The notes under the pieces were generated by a model, which was not told the DNA's origin, did not search any database, and saw only the letters and a list, made by a program, of their open reading frames with translations. Positions 27,370 to 36,358 of a stretch of DNA of 64,000 bases are shown piece by piece. Positions within the stretch are counted from its first letter, which is position 1; the number at the start of each line of letters is the position of its first letter. Source of the DNA: Flavisolibacter ginsengisoli DSM 18119 (lineage in GTDB: Bacteria > Bacteroidota > Bacteroidia > Chitinophagales > Chitinophagaceae); assembly GCF_900129295.1 (NCBI RefSeq), contig NZ_FQUU01000012.1, forward strand, positions 62,001-126,000. The letters are read 5' to 3'. The position numbers and the translations under genes are program-made.

Positions 27370-27408
27370 AAAAAAAGAGGCTTGCCCTTTAACCTGGCTA
27401 AACCTCTT
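27370..27408 (-). terminator. Rho-independent terminator of the 2OG-Fe(II) oxygenase gene
   Basis: On the minus strand AAGAGGTTTAGCC and GCAAGCCTCTT form an imperfect stem with a 10-base loop, followed by a T-run (TTTTTTT), 23 bases beyond the stop codon. Confidence 0.8.
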
Positions 27409-27430
27409 GTTAGAATATTTATGCAGTTGA

Positions 27431-28375
27431 TTATTTCTTTAAGCCGATTTCTCTTAATCTTTCATCTAAATACTCACCGGCTGTAATGTCTTCATAGGCT
27501 TTCGGATGTGATGCATCTATGCAGCTATCAAGTCCTGCGAGACTCATTTCACTTTTAGGGTGCAGGAAGAAAGGTATAGAGAATCTGGATGTACCCCAAA
27601 GCTCCCTTGGAGGATTTACTACGCGATGCGTGGTTGAACGCAGCTTGTTATTGGTAAGTCGCTGTAGCATATCTCCTACATTAACCACTATTTGTTCCGG
27701 TAAGGATGTTACTCCCACCCATTCGTTTTGCCTTGTAAGTATTTGCAGACCGTCAGCGGATGCACCTACCAACAGGGTGATCAGGTTAATATCCTCATGT
27801 TGCTCTGCCCTGATGGCAGATTTAGGCTCACTATTGATTGGAGGATAATGAATGGCTCTAAGGATAGAATTCCCGTTATGAACATATTCATCAAAATAAT
27901 GTTCATCAAGGCCAAGGTATATAGCAATGGCCTGCAATAAAGCCTTACCTGATTTTTCAAAATTGCGGTATGCCTTGTATAATGTAGGAGTAAACGCTGG
28001 CACTTCTTCAACGGTAACATTTTCCGGATAATCATCTTTAACAGCTTCTCCATCTTCTACTGTTTGTCCATATTGAAAGAATTCCTTCAGGTCCGGTGCA
28101 TCAAAGCCCTTGGCATGTTCTCTTCCAAATGAAGTATAGCCACGCTGGCCAGCCAGGTCCTTTCGTTCATATTTTTCCTTTTTCTCGGTAGGCAACTTAA
28201 AAAACTGTTGCACATTTTTATACAGGTCTGCTATAAGGTCGTCGGGAATGCCATGGTTTTTCACGGCTACAAAGCCTACCTCTTCATAAGCCTTGCCTAA
28301 TTCCTTTACAAACTTTTCCTTACGGTCCTTATCATCACTTAAAAAATCAGAAAGATCTACTACCGGTATATTCAT
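27431..28375 (-). CDS. 2-oxoglutarate/Fe(II)-dependent oxygenase (isopenicillin N synthase family)
   Basis: About 314 residues from the ATG at 28375 (MNIPVVDLSDFLSDD); the longer frame to 28426 adds an unlikely leader. The DIOX_N domain comes first (AYEEVGFVAVKNHGI, GQRGYTSFGREHA), then the 2OG-FeII core with the iron ligands in EQHEDINLITLL (HxD) and a distal His in LRSTTHRVVNP, and the 2OG-binding RxS in SRFSIPFFLHP. Family members hydroxylate or desaturate small molecules; the substrate is unknown. It is a single gene with its own terminator. Confidence 0.88.
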   Translation of the reverse strand: MNIPVVDLSDFLSDDKDRKEKFVKELGKAYEEVGFVAVKNHGIPDDLIADLYKNVQQFFKLPTEKKEKYERKDLAGQRGYTSFGREHAKGFDAPDLKEFFQYGQTVEDGEAVKDDYPENVTVEEVPAFTPTLYKAYRNFEKSGKALLQAIAIYLGLDEHYFDEYVHNGNSILRAIHYPPINSEPKSAIRAEQHEDINLITLLVGASADGLQILTRQNEWVGVTSLPEQIVVNVGDMLQRLTNNKLRSTTHRVVNPPRELWGTSRFSIPFFLHPKSEMSLAGLDSCIDASHPKAYEDITAGEYLDERLREIGLKK

Positions 28376-28459
28376 ATAGAATGATTTATGGGGCATCAAA
28401 TGTAGTAACAGAGCGGCATACATCAAATTAATTGCTCAAGGTCACCCATTACAGCCACC

Positions 28460-28978
28460 TTATTTATGTATCCTACTTTCAATATACTGTTTTTCTGCTG
28501 GATTGGCTTCCACTATAGCATACCGTTGCACATTATTGATCATCGCTTCATCCAGTGCATCAACTATATTTTGATAGGAGGCTCCGGACAAGGGTTTGAT
28601 AAGCAACATTAGATCTTCCTTTTTAGTACCAGGCCTTCTCTGGCATTTTTGAATTTCCTGCCTTATGCTGTTAACCGAACCGTAGCCCGTTCTGCCTAAA
28701 TTCCCTGCCTTCAAGGCATCTTCCCACCTTCCCTGGTAATAATAAATCTCGTTGTTACCGGAAAGAATGATGGTGAAAGCTTTTGATGCAGGAAAGGGCG
28801 TAGGTTTTCCTTCGGCGGGCATAAAGAGTGAAGTAGCCTTACTCTCTGCTATGCTGGTAGTAAAAATAAAAAAAGTAATAAGCAGAAAGCCCAAGTCCAC
28901 CATCGGTGTCATGTCAATATGCGGAGCGCATAGACGTTGGTGTTTTTTACCAGTATTACTGGTTTCTATTCTGTTCAT
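28460..28978 (-). CDS. ExbD/TolR-family protein without an adjacent ExbB
   Basis: A 172-residue protein. The short cytoplasmic N-terminus leads into IDMTPMVDLGFLLITFFIF, the ExbD/TolR membrane helix with its conserved Asp, then a periplasmic domain of about 125 residues. ExbD couples proton flow through ExbB to TonB or TolA-type work. No exbB, tonB or second exbD lies next to it, so this copy must use partners encoded elsewhere. The periplasmic part has a long charged helix-rich insert (CQRRPGTKKEDLM). It lies upstream of the oxygenase gene on the same strand. Confidence 0.85.
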   Translation of the reverse strand: MNRIETSNTGKKHQRLCAPHIDMTPMVDLGFLLITFFIFTTSIAESKATSLFMPAEGKPTPFPASKAFTIILSGNNEIYYYQGRWEDALKAGNLGRTGYGSVNSIRQEIQKCQRRPGTKKEDLMLLIKPLSGASYQNIVDALDEAMINNVQRYAIVEANPAEKQYIESRIHK

Positions 28979-29126
28979 GTTGGTAGGTTTTTAATAATCC
29001 TATGATGAAAATCAGGGGGCGATTCCATATTGATACCGCTTAATGCCATCAAATCTTTGTAATTTTTCAGTAATGAAGATTTAGAGAATCGATACGTGCC
29101 TGGCTTTTACAATAAACTTATTTGAG

Positions 29127-29921
29127 ATGAAAACGATACTGGTCCCAACTGATTTTTCTCCTGCTGCCGACAATGCCATGCTTTACGCCGCCCGCCTTGC
29201 CACAACTATAAAAGCAAGCTTACACCTGGTGCATATTTACCAGATCCCTGTTAGCATGAGTGATGTACCCGTGTTGCTTGTATCGGTGGAAGAAATGAAG
29301 AATGCTGCGGAGAAAGGACTGGAAAAGTCAAAAGAGTTATTGCTAAAAAATTTCCCAGGGACTGAGGTAGACTATGAAGGAAGACTGGGCAATATATCTG
29401 AGGAGATCAACAGCCTTTGCAGTGACATCCGACCAATGTGCATAGTGGTAGGTAAGCATGGGGCTTCCGGCATGGAAAGGATTTTATTTGGCAGCACAAC
29501 CCTATCGCTGATTAAACATGCCCATTGCCCATTGATTGCTGTACCTGACAAGGAAAACCTGGCACCCATTTCAAATATTGCCCTCGCCTATGATGGCTCC
29601 GGGCTTAATGGTACTGAACAAAAGATCCGTGAATTTGTACAAGCACTCCATGCACGTTTACACGTGATACATGTGCAGGTGTCCGGGAAAGAATCTCCCG
29701 GGATAAAAGACCTTTTACCTGAGTTAACCCCCCAGCATCAAACCATTCGCAATGAGGACTTCGTTAGTGGAATTGAAAAATATATACATAGCCATCATAT
29801 AGACCTGCTCATTGTATTACCCCATAAGCATAATATAATAGAGCGGTTATTTTACCGTACACATACTTCTGAAGTTCTACAAAAAGTAACAATCCCAATA
29901 ATGGCGTTCCCTGAACATTAA
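29127..29921 (+). CDS. Universal stress protein, tandem UspA domains
   Basis: A 264-residue protein made of two UspA domains (about 1-139 and 150-264). The first has the standard start KTILVPTDFSPAADNAMLYA and the ATP-binding pattern GKHGASGMERILFGSTTLSLIKHAHCPLIAVP (GxxGx9GS). The second is degenerate, with a weaker phosphate-binding loop (LPHKHNIIERLFYRTHTSEVL). Tandem Usp proteins are common in this phylum and respond to stress and energy state. It is a single gene, convergent with asnS. Confidence 0.9.
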   Translation: MKTILVPTDFSPAADNAMLYAARLATTIKASLHLVHIYQIPVSMSDVPVLLVSVEEMKNAAEKGLEKSKELLLKNFPGTEVDYEGRLGNISEEINSLCSDIRPMCIVVGKHGASGMERILFGSTTLSLIKHAHCPLIAVPDKENLAPISNIALAYDGSGLNGTEQKIREFVQALHARLHVIHVQVSGKESPGIKDLLPELTPQHQTIRNEDFVSGIEKYIHSHHIDLLIVLPHKHNIIERLFYRTHTSEVLQKVTIPIMAFPEH

Positions 29922-29945
29922 CCCGGTTAACAGTTAGCCTGTTTT

Positions 29946-31382
29946 TTAAAACTCTGCATTTTTAGGTGTTCTTGGGAAGGCTATCACATCGCGGATATTA
30001 CCCATACCGGTAACAAATTGTACCATGCGTTCAAAGCCAAGACCAAAGCCAGCATGTGGCACAGTACCATACCTGCGTGTATCAAGGTACCACCACAATT
30101 CTTCAGCCGGCACATGCATTTCTTCCATGCGTTTTGTTAGCTTATCCATGCGTTCTTCTCTTTGCGATCCACCCACTATCTCGCCAATGCCAGGTGCCAG
30201 TATATCCATTGCTGCAACTGTTTTTCCATCATCATTCTGGCGCATGTAAAATGCTTTGATCTCCTTTGGATAATTGGTCACTATCACTGGCTTTTTAAAA
30301 TGCTTTTCAACCAGGTATCGCTCATGCTCGCTTTGCATATCTATGCCCCACTTCACATCATATTGGAACTTTTTCTTTTTGTAGGCAGGGGATTGTAAGA
30401 GAATGTCAATTGCCTCAGTATAAGTGATGCGCTCAAATTTATTCTCGGTAACAAACTTCAGCTTTTGTATCAGGTCAAGCTCACTGCGCTCATTTTGTGG
30501 TTTTTGTTTTTCTTCTTCCAGCAATCGCTGACGCAAAAACTCCAGGTCATCTGCGTGCTTATCCATTATATATCTAATGATGTATTGAATAAACTCCTCT
30601 GCCAGGTTTGCATTATCCTCCAGGTCATAAAAAGCCATTTCTGGTTCTATCATCCAGAATTCAGCCAGGTGCCTGGCCGTATTGGAGTTTTCGGCCCGGA
30701 AGGTGGGTCCGAATGTATATATATCTCCAAAGGCTGTTGCTCCCAGTTCCCCCTCAAGCTGACCACTCACAGTGAGGTTGGTGGCCCTGCCGAAAAAATC
30801 TTCCGAAAAGTCTATGCTGCCATCCTCTTTTCTGGGTGGATTGTCAAACGGCAAGGTAGAGACGCGGAACATTTCACCGGCACCTTCAGCGTCACTGGCA
30901 GTGATTATTGGCGTATGCAGGTAAACAAATCCTTTATCATTAAAGAACTGGTGCACGGCAAAAGCCAGCGAATGACGAATGCGAAACACAGAACCAAATG
31001 TATTCGTGCGGAACCTAAGGTGTGCGATCTCCCTTAAAAATTCCAGGCTGTGTTTTTTAGGTTGCAGGGGGTATTTCTCTGAATCACTATCTCCCAATAT
31101 CTCCACTTCATCTGCCTTCACCTCCAGCTTCTGCCCTTTGCCCATGGATTCAATCACCTTACCTGTTACTTTAAGAGAAGCGCTGGTGGTGATCCTTTTT
31201 AACAGTTCTTCATCAAACCTGCCCAACTCCAATACTACCTGTAGATTGGCATTGGTAGATCCATCATTAAGCGCCACGAACTGGTTATTCCTGAAAGTAC
31301 GCACCCATCCCATTACTGTAACAGTTTGCCCCTGGGGTTCCGACGTAAGTAACTCCTTTATCCTGGTTCTCTTATTAAACAT
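29946..31382 (-). CDS. asnS: Asparaginyl-tRNA synthetase
   Basis: A 478-residue class IIb synthetase. The N-terminal OB-fold ([21 protein letters not shown]) reads the anticodon. Class II motif 2 is in [21 protein letters not shown] and motif 3 in [15 protein letters not shown]. The catalytic domain contains an insert of about 60 residues rich in Lys/Glu ([24 protein letters not shown], split here for brevity), usual in Bacteroidota AsnRS. It has its own promoter-like element upstream and is divergent from rho. Confidence 0.96.
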   Translation of the reverse strand: MFNKRTRIKELLTSEPQGQTVTVMGWVRTFRNNQFVALNDGSTNANLQVVLELGRFDEELLKRITTSASLKVTGKVIESMGKGQKLEVKADEVEILGDSDSEKYPLQPKKHSLEFLREIAHLRFRTNTFGSVFRIRHSLAFAVHQFFNDKGFVYLHTPIITASDAEGAGEMFRVSTLPFDNPPRKEDGSIDFSEDFFGRATNLTVSGQLEGELGATAFGDIYTFGPTFRAENSNTARHLAEFWMIEPEMAFYDLEDNANLAEEFIQYIIRYIMDKHADDLEFLRQRLLEEEKQKPQNERSELDLIQKLKFVTENKFERITYTEAIDILLQSPAYKKKKFQYDVKWGIDMQSEHERYLVEKHFKKPVIVTNYPKEIKAFYMRQNDDGKTVAAMDILAPGIGEIVGGSQREERMDKLTKRMEEMHVPAEELWWYLDTRRYGTVPHAGFGLGFERMVQFVTGMGNIRDVIAFPRTPKNAEF

Positions 31383-31425
31383 AGTTTCTGTTTTGACCGC
31401 TGCAACAGGCTTGCACCGAAGGCCG

Positions 31426-31433
31426 CAAAGATA
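31426..31433 (-). promoter_or_regulatory. Candidate -7 element for asnS
   Basis: The minus strand reads TATCTTTG (TAnnTTTG) 43 bases upstream of the asnS ATG. A matching -33 TTTG is not obvious. The remaining 31434-31640 interval holds no credible ORF. Confidence 0.4.
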
Positions 31434-31644
31434 ATTGTTGAATCATTGGTTGTACTCATTTCCTGTGAATCCGCAGGAGGATTTTCATTGAAAAACCTTT
31501 TATTGCTGGTAAAGGATAACATGGTCCAATTGATACAAACACACTGGTATTTGCAGTTGTATGTGAAATAATTTAACAATGTGGCCGAGTGTATTAATTG
31601 TTAAAAGGAACTGATTTTGTCTATATTGCAGGGTAATAAAAATT

Positions 31645-31674
31645 TTTGATTTTTCCTTTTTCGCCGTATACTTG
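31645..31674 (+). promoter_or_regulatory. Candidate rho promoter and long leader
   Basis: TTTG (31645-31648), an 18-base spacer and TATACTTG (31667-31674, one mismatch to TAnnTTTG). Transcription would begin near 31681, leaving a leader of about 120 bases before the rho ATG, long enough for the autogenous control known for rho in other bacteria (inference). Confidence 0.45.
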
Positions 31675-31801
31675 CAGCGGAAACAGTTGAGAGCTCATTC
31701 CTATATTACTCACAACACCACTTTCAAACTTCATTCTTAATCAAATCATTTTAGAAAACAGACTGGTTTTATTCTGATTAGTATCAAAAACTACAGTTTC
31801 T

Positions 31802-33445
31802 ATGTACGATATTTTGCAGTTGAACGATATGCTTGTACCAGAACTGCTGGACATTGCAGAAGATTTAAAAATTGATAATCCTAAGAAGCTCGATAAGCAA
31901 GGGCTCATTTATAAAATCCTAGATAAACAGGCAGTTATGAGCAGTCAAAAAAAGACGGGCGCTGAATCAACAGAAAAACCCAAGCGTAAGAGAATAGTAA
32001 AGGCATCTACAGCTAATTCTACAGAAGAAGCTATTGTTGAAGATACACAGGAAGCTGAGCCCGAAGCAGCTAAAAAGCATGCAAAGAAAGCTCCGGCACC
32101 AGCTAAAAAGGAAGTGGCAAAAAAACCTATCCGTAAAAGAAGCGAAGAACAGCCACAGCTTGAGATGCCAATAGAAGCTGCACCTGTGGTACAGCAAAAT
32201 GAAGAGGAAGAAGAGCAGGAAGATAATACCCCGGAAGAAAGCCAGGTAGATAATACACCTGAGAGAACTATTACTCCCCTGATCAATAAGTTCTTCCCTC
32301 CACGCCGGGAGCAAACCTTCAATATTGAGTTTGATGGTATCATCATGGCTGAAGGTGTATTGGAAATGATGCCTGACGGTTATGGATTTTTAAGGTCTTC
32401 TGATTACAATTACCTTTCTTCTCCCGATGATATTTATGTATCTCCTTCACAAATAAAATTATTTGGTCTTAAAACAGGTGATACTGTTTATGGATCTGTA
32501 CGTCCTCCAAAGGAAGGGGAAAAATATTTTGCTTTATTAAAGGTTGAAACCATTAATGGCAAAAGCCCGGAAGAAGTTCGTGACAGGGTTCCTTTTGATT
32601 ACCTGACACCGCTCTTCCCTCATGAAAAGCTAAACCTCTTCACCAACCCCAATGATTATTCAACAAGGATCATGGACCTGTTCACACCGATAGGTAAAGG
32701 TCAACGTGGATTGATAGTGGCCCAGCCAAAGACGGGTAAAACCATGTTGTTGAAAGCAGTGGCCAATGCCATAGCAGCTAATCACCCTGAATGCTACCTT
32801 ATGGTTGTTCTGGTTGATGAAAGGCCTGAAGAGGTGACAGACATGGAACGTAGTGTAAAAGCAGAAGTTATTGCATCTACTTTTGATGAGCCTGCTGAAA
32901 AACATGTAAAGGTTTCTACAGTTGCGCTTCAAAAAGCCAAACGTCTGGTAGAGTGCGGTCATGATGTGGTGATCCTGTTGGATTCCATTACCCGCCTTGC
33001 ACGTGCACACAATACTGTAGCGCCCGCATCAGGTAAAGTATTATCTGGTGGCGTAGAAGCTAATGCCATGCAAAAGCCTAAACAATTTTTTGGTGCTGCC
33101 CGTAAGATCGAGAACGGCGGCTCACTCACCATTCTAGCTACCGCCCTTATAGACACCGGTTCAAAGATGGACGAGGTGATCTTTGAAGAATTTAAAGGTA
33201 CAGGTAACATGGAATTGCAACTGGATCGCCGTTTGGCCAACAGGCGCATTTTCCCCGCCATTGACCTTGTTTCTTCATCTACACGTCGTGATGACCTGTT
33301 ACTGGAAAGAGATGTATTACAGAGGATGAACCTTTTAAGGGTTTACCTGAATGATATGAACACAGAAGAGGCAATGAATGAGTTGCTAAAGCGCATGCGG
33401 GGAACTAAGAGCAATGAGGAATTTCTTGCCTCAATGAACAGATAA
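31802..33445 (+). CDS. rho: Transcription termination factor Rho
   Basis: A 547-residue RNA-dependent ATPase. Residues 1-45 form the Rho N-terminal helical domain ([26 protein letters not shown]). A low-complexity insert of about 110 residues follows, rich in Lys, Glu, Ala and Pro, which is the reason for the extra length over the 419-residue E. coli Rho. The RNA-binding cold-shock-like domain ([15 protein letters not shown]) and the ATPase core with P-loop QPKTGKTML (about residue 308), [10 protein letters not shown] and [11 protein letters not shown] come next. Insertions of this kind are usual in Bacteroidota Rho. It is probably monocistronic. Confidence 0.96.
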   Translation: MYDILQLNDMLVPELLDIAEDLKIDNPKKLDKQGLIYKILDKQAVMSSQKKTGAESTEKPKRKRIVKASTANSTEEAIVEDTQEAEPEAAKKHAKKAPAPAKKEVAKKPIRKRSEEQPQLEMPIEAAPVVQQNEEEEEQEDNTPEESQVDNTPERTITPLINKFFPPRREQTFNIEFDGIIMAEGVLEMMPDGYGFLRSSDYNYLSSPDDIYVSPSQIKLFGLKTGDTVYGSVRPPKEGEKYFALLKVETINGKSPEEVRDRVPFDYLTPLFPHEKLNLFTNPNDYSTRIMDLFTPIGKGQRGLIVAQPKTGKTMLLKAVANAIAANHPECYLMVVLVDERPEEVTDMERSVKAEVIASTFDEPAEKHVKVSTVALQKAKRLVECGHDVVILLDSITRLARAHNTVAPASGKVLSGGVEANAMQKPKQFFGAARKIENGGSLTILATALIDTGSKMDEVIFEEFKGTGNMELQLDRRLANRRIFPAIDLVSSSTRRDDLLLERDVLQRMNLLRVYLNDMNTEEAMNELLKRMRGTKSNEEFLASMNR

Positions 33446-33470
33446 GCCCGCTTCCCCACTCATGAGGTCC

Positions 33471-33478
33471 TATTTTTG
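33471..33478 (+). promoter_or_regulatory. Candidate -7 element for the Thr-rich lipoprotein gene
   Basis: TATTTTTG matches TAnnTTTG and ends 31 bases upstream of the ATG at 33510, in the short gap after rho. No good -33 TTTG was seen. Confidence 0.35.
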
Positions 33479-33509
33479 TAAATAGTAAGGCTGAATTAAA
33501 ACTTTAATT

Positions 33510-34076
33510 ATGAAGAAACTAATTTTCAGCCTTATTACTTTTCTTTCTTTGGGATTTATGGCTTGTAATAACGACAGCACTACAAGCGAAACAACAGATT
33601 CCACAACTACCACGACGAGTACAACAGATGCAACAACCACTACTTCCAGTAGTGATTATACAGCTATGGCAGATACCTTTCAACGCAACAGCGATGCAGG
33701 GAAATACATGGATGTAAAAACCGGTAAGCCCATTAAGATCTCTGTTGACAAGACTACTGGTAAAAAAACAAATGCAGAAACCAACGAACCAGTTACCCGG
33801 TACATTTTTGTTGATAATAGTGATTGGTGGGTATATGATGGAGAAGGTAGCCGCTTAGGTCGCGCCAAACTGCAGAATAATAAAGTAATGTTTGAAGATA
33901 GTGCCAATAAGAACTGGGTAGATTATGATGTGAAGTGGAAAAATGACAGTGATGAAACCAAGATGAAGACTGATGATATAAAAGTGAAAACTGAAAAAGA
34001 CGGCGACATCAAGATCAAAACAAAAGATAAAGTGATCAAGAAAGACGAAGACGGAACCAAAGTAAAAGATAATTAA
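33510..34076 (+). CDS. Hypothetical lipoprotein with Thr/Ser-rich linker
   Basis: A 188-residue protein with an SPII signal ending GFMAC (Cys19). Residues 20-48 are almost only Ser, Thr, Asp and Ala, a flexible stalk and a possible O-glycosylation region in Bacteroidota. A small domain follows with the pattern GKYMDVKTGKPIKISVDKTTGKKTNAETNEPVTRY and a WWVYDGEG core, and the last 45 residues are a Lys/Asp alternating tail. No named family or catalytic motif is recognised. It follows rho by 64 bases with its own possible promoter and terminator. Confidence 0.65.
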   Translation: MKKLIFSLITFLSLGFMACNNDSTTSETTDSTTTTTSTTDATTTTSSSDYTAMADTFQRNSDAGKYMDVKTGKPIKISVDKTTGKKTNAETNEPVTRYIFVDNSDWWVYDGEGSRLGRAKLQNNKVMFEDSANKNWVDYDVKWKNDSDETKMKTDDIKVKTEKDGDIKIKTKDKVIKKDEDGTKVKDN

Positions 34077-34094
34077 TCTCTTTTTGTTAATAGT

Positions 34095-34126
34095 AATGCC
34101 TCCCCGCCGGGAGGCATTTTATTTTA
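34095..34126 (+). terminator. Rho-independent terminator of the lipoprotein gene
   Basis: A 10-bp stem AATGCCTCCC / GGGAGGCATT with a CGCC loop, followed by TTATTTT, 18 bases after the stop. Confidence 0.92.
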
Positions 34127-34151
34127 AACCAATACAGAATACATTTGCCCG

Positions 34152-35246
34152 GTGCAGACAAACCGCGTACATATCAATCAGTTTTTAAATGCCATAAAAG
34201 GACAGCTGATACTTGATGTTCGTTCTCCTGCTGAATTTGAACATGCCCATATTCCGGGAGCCGTTAGCTTTCCCTTGTTCAACAATGAAGAAAGGGCGGT
34301 TGTGGGCACGGCTTATAAACAGGAAAGCAGGGAAAAAGCCATTAAAATAGGCCTTGATTACTTTGGCCCTAAGATGAGGCCCATGGTAGAAAGGGTAGAA
34401 TCTTTACTTGCCGACATGCACGGGAAACCTCCTTCGGGTTCATTTACAGGCCAGCAAATATTTGTTTACTGCTGGCGTGGTGGTATGAGAAGCGGGGCTG
34501 TTTCCTGGTTACTGAATCTATATGGTTTCAAGGTCACTACCCTGGCGGGAGGCTATAAAGCATTCCGCAATTATGTGTTGAAAACATTTACGCGGCCGTA
34601 CAGGTTTAGCATCCTGGGGGGCTTCACAGGGTCTGGAAAAACACTGCTTTTACAGGAATTAAAAAGCCAGGGTCAATTGGTAATAGATCTTGAAGGACTT
34701 GCCTGCCATAAGGGTTCTGCATTTGGCAGCATTCATATGCCACCTCAGCCTACACAGGAAATGTTTGAGAATAAGCTGGCAATGGAATTACTGGAAATGG
34801 TGGGAGAAACAGGGCAGGACGAGCATTTCCTCTATCCAACTATATGGCTGGAAGATGAAAGCCAGCGAATAGGCAATTTAAATATTCCCATGCACCTATG
34901 GGAAAACATGAGGACAGCGCCGGTTTATTTCCTTGATATTCCCTTTGAACAAAGACTGGAGTATTTGATTGAAGACTATGGGCGGGGAGATATTCAAAAA
35001 TTGATGGATGCTACCTTGCGTATAACTAAGCGATTGGGCGGGCTTGAAACAAAAAATACAATTGCTTATCTTGAAGAAGGAAATATACGGGAGGCTTTTA
35101 GAATATTGCTTCAGTATTATGATAAGCTATACTTTAAAAGCCTGCACAATCGGCAAGACGTAAAAGCGTTATTAAATAAGATTCCCTGTGAAAAAGTAAC
35201 CAATACCAACACACAGGCTTTGCTCAACCAATATCAAACCCTATGA
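34152..35246 (+). CDS. mnmH: tRNA 2-selenouridine synthase
   Basis: A 364-residue enzyme that replaces sulfur with selenium in 2-thiouridine at the wobble position of certain tRNAs, using selenophosphate and a geranylated intermediate. The rhodanese domain (1-140) carries the catalytic Cys107 in YCWRGGMRS. A P-loop domain follows with GGFTGSGKT (156-164). The length is normal. GTG 34152 is the start. It is the first gene of a three-gene operon: the next ATG overlaps its stop (ATGA), and selD, which makes the selenophosphate it needs, is third. Confidence 0.95.
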   Translation: MQTNRVHINQFLNAIKGQLILDVRSPAEFEHAHIPGAVSFPLFNNEERAVVGTAYKQESREKAIKIGLDYFGPKMRPMVERVESLLADMHGKPPSGSFTGQQIFVYCWRGGMRSGAVSWLLNLYGFKVTTLAGGYKAFRNYVLKTFTRPYRFSILGGFTGSGKTLLLQELKSQGQLVIDLEGLACHKGSAFGSIHMPPQPTQEMFENKLAMELLEMVGETGQDEHFLYPTIWLEDESQRIGNLNIPMHLWENMRTAPVYFLDIPFEQRLEYLIEDYGRGDIQKLMDATLRITKRLGGLETKNTIAYLEEGNIREAFRILLQYYDKLYFKSLHNRQDVKALLNKIPCEKVTNTNTQALLNQYQTL

Positions 35247-36355
35247 GATTCACTTTAGTTATTCTCCTTGCACTTTCAACATTCTTTTCTTCAGCCCAGG
35301 TAGTTAGTGGATTATACACCGGAACACTGGTAAATGACAGCACTAAAAAAGAACAACGTTATGAATTAGCACTCAGTGAATACCGGGGAAAGATCACAGG
35401 ATATTCCTATACCACCTTTGTTGTGAATGATACTTTTTACTATGGGGTCAAAAGGGTCAAAGCCACACGGAAGGGAGATGTTCTTGTTATTGAAGATGAT
35501 AAGATGCTGGTGAATAACTTTCCGGAGTCACCTGCAAAAGGCGTAAAACAGATCAATACGATCCGTCTTAACAATGAAGATACTCTTAGGGCTGCTAACG
35601 GCACATGGTCAACTACCAGAACCAAGATCTATTATGCATTGCATGGGGGCGTGCAAATGCGACTGGATAACGACAGCACTCATTCTGCACTTATAGGACA
35701 ATTGAAGGAGCTGAATATCATCTCTCAACCACATTACCAGGAAACTGTAGCAAAAGTCCAGGGTAAGGAAGAAAAAATTAAAACCCAACCGGAAAATAAA
35801 ACAGCAACATCTCCTGCCAGCATAGAAATAAGATCAACGGCAAGAGCTGAGGTAAAAAAGACTTCAAAACCTGGTGTTGTTGCTGAACCAAAAAACAATG
35901 AACCTGCGCCATCAAAGCCTTTGATAAAAGAAGCTTCTGTGGCCGGCAATAAAAAAGCACCTGCTGCACCCGTTTTCACCCCTCAATTACCAACAACCAT
36001 CCCATATACACAAAGAAATAACAGGCAGCAGGAAGCAATAGAAATAACTTCAGACAGCGTAGTACTGGCTTTTTATGATAATGGAGTAGTTGATGGTGAC
36101 TCTATCTCTGTGTATGTTAATGGAGAGAACATTATTTCCAATAACAAGCTTACAGCCGTAGCTACCAAAAAGACAATTCACCTTCCCAATGTAGAAAACA
36201 TTGAGATCATCCTGGTGGCAGAAAACCTTGGAACTTTACCTCCCAATACAGGGTTGCTGGTAGTAACTGATGGAGACAAGAAGTACCATGTAAATTTCAG
36301 TGCAGACCTGCAGACCAATGCCGCCATTCTTTTTAAAAGAAAGTTGAATAAATAA
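35243..36355 (+). CDS. Unknown exported protein encoded between mnmH and selD
   Basis: A 370-residue protein with a Sec signal peptide (cleavage after SSA at about 18). Residues 20-145 form a beta-rich domain (GLYTGTLVNDSTKKEQRYELALSE). Residues 160-260 are a Lys/Pro/Ala/Glu-rich linker. The last 100 residues form another beta domain (DSVVLAFYDNGVVDGDSISVYVNG ... NLGTLPPNTGLLVVTDGDKKYHV). It has no cysteine- or selenium-type motif and appears periplasmic or outer-membrane associated. The start overlaps mnmH (ATGA) and selD starts 3 bases after its stop. The tight packing suggests co-expression, but no role in selenium chemistry can be inferred from the protein. Confidence 0.75.
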   Translation: MRFTLVILLALSTFFSSAQVVSGLYTGTLVNDSTKKEQRYELALSEYRGKITGYSYTTFVVNDTFYYGVKRVKATRKGDVLVIEDDKMLVNNFPESPAKGVKQINTIRLNNEDTLRAANGTWSTTRTKIYYALHGGVQMRLDNDSTHSALIGQLKELNIISQPHYQETVAKVQGKEEKIKTQPENKTATSPASIEIRSTARAEVKKTSKPGVVAEPKNNEPAPSKPLIKEASVAGNKKAPAAPVFTPQLPTTIPYTQRNNRQQEAIEITSDSVVLAFYDNGVVDGDSISVYVNGENIISNNKLTAVATKKTIHLPNVENIEIILVAENLGTLPPNTGLLVVTDGDKKYHVNFSADLQTNAAILFKRKLNK

Positions 36356-36358
36356 ATT

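Noticed and set aside
30465-31037. 190-codon plus-strand frame opposite asnS
   Set aside because: The asnS motifs are encoded here on the minus strand; the antisense frame has no recognisable domain.
31945-32346. 133-codon Ser/Cys-rich minus frame opposite the Rho insertion
   Set aside because: It mirrors the Lys/Glu/Ala-rich Rho insert; composition is explained by the sense codons.
33570-33660. Phase-variable simple repeat in the Thr/Ser-rich lipoprotein gene
   Set aside because: The ACN-rich DNA is low-complexity but has no exact tandem unit long enough for slippage.
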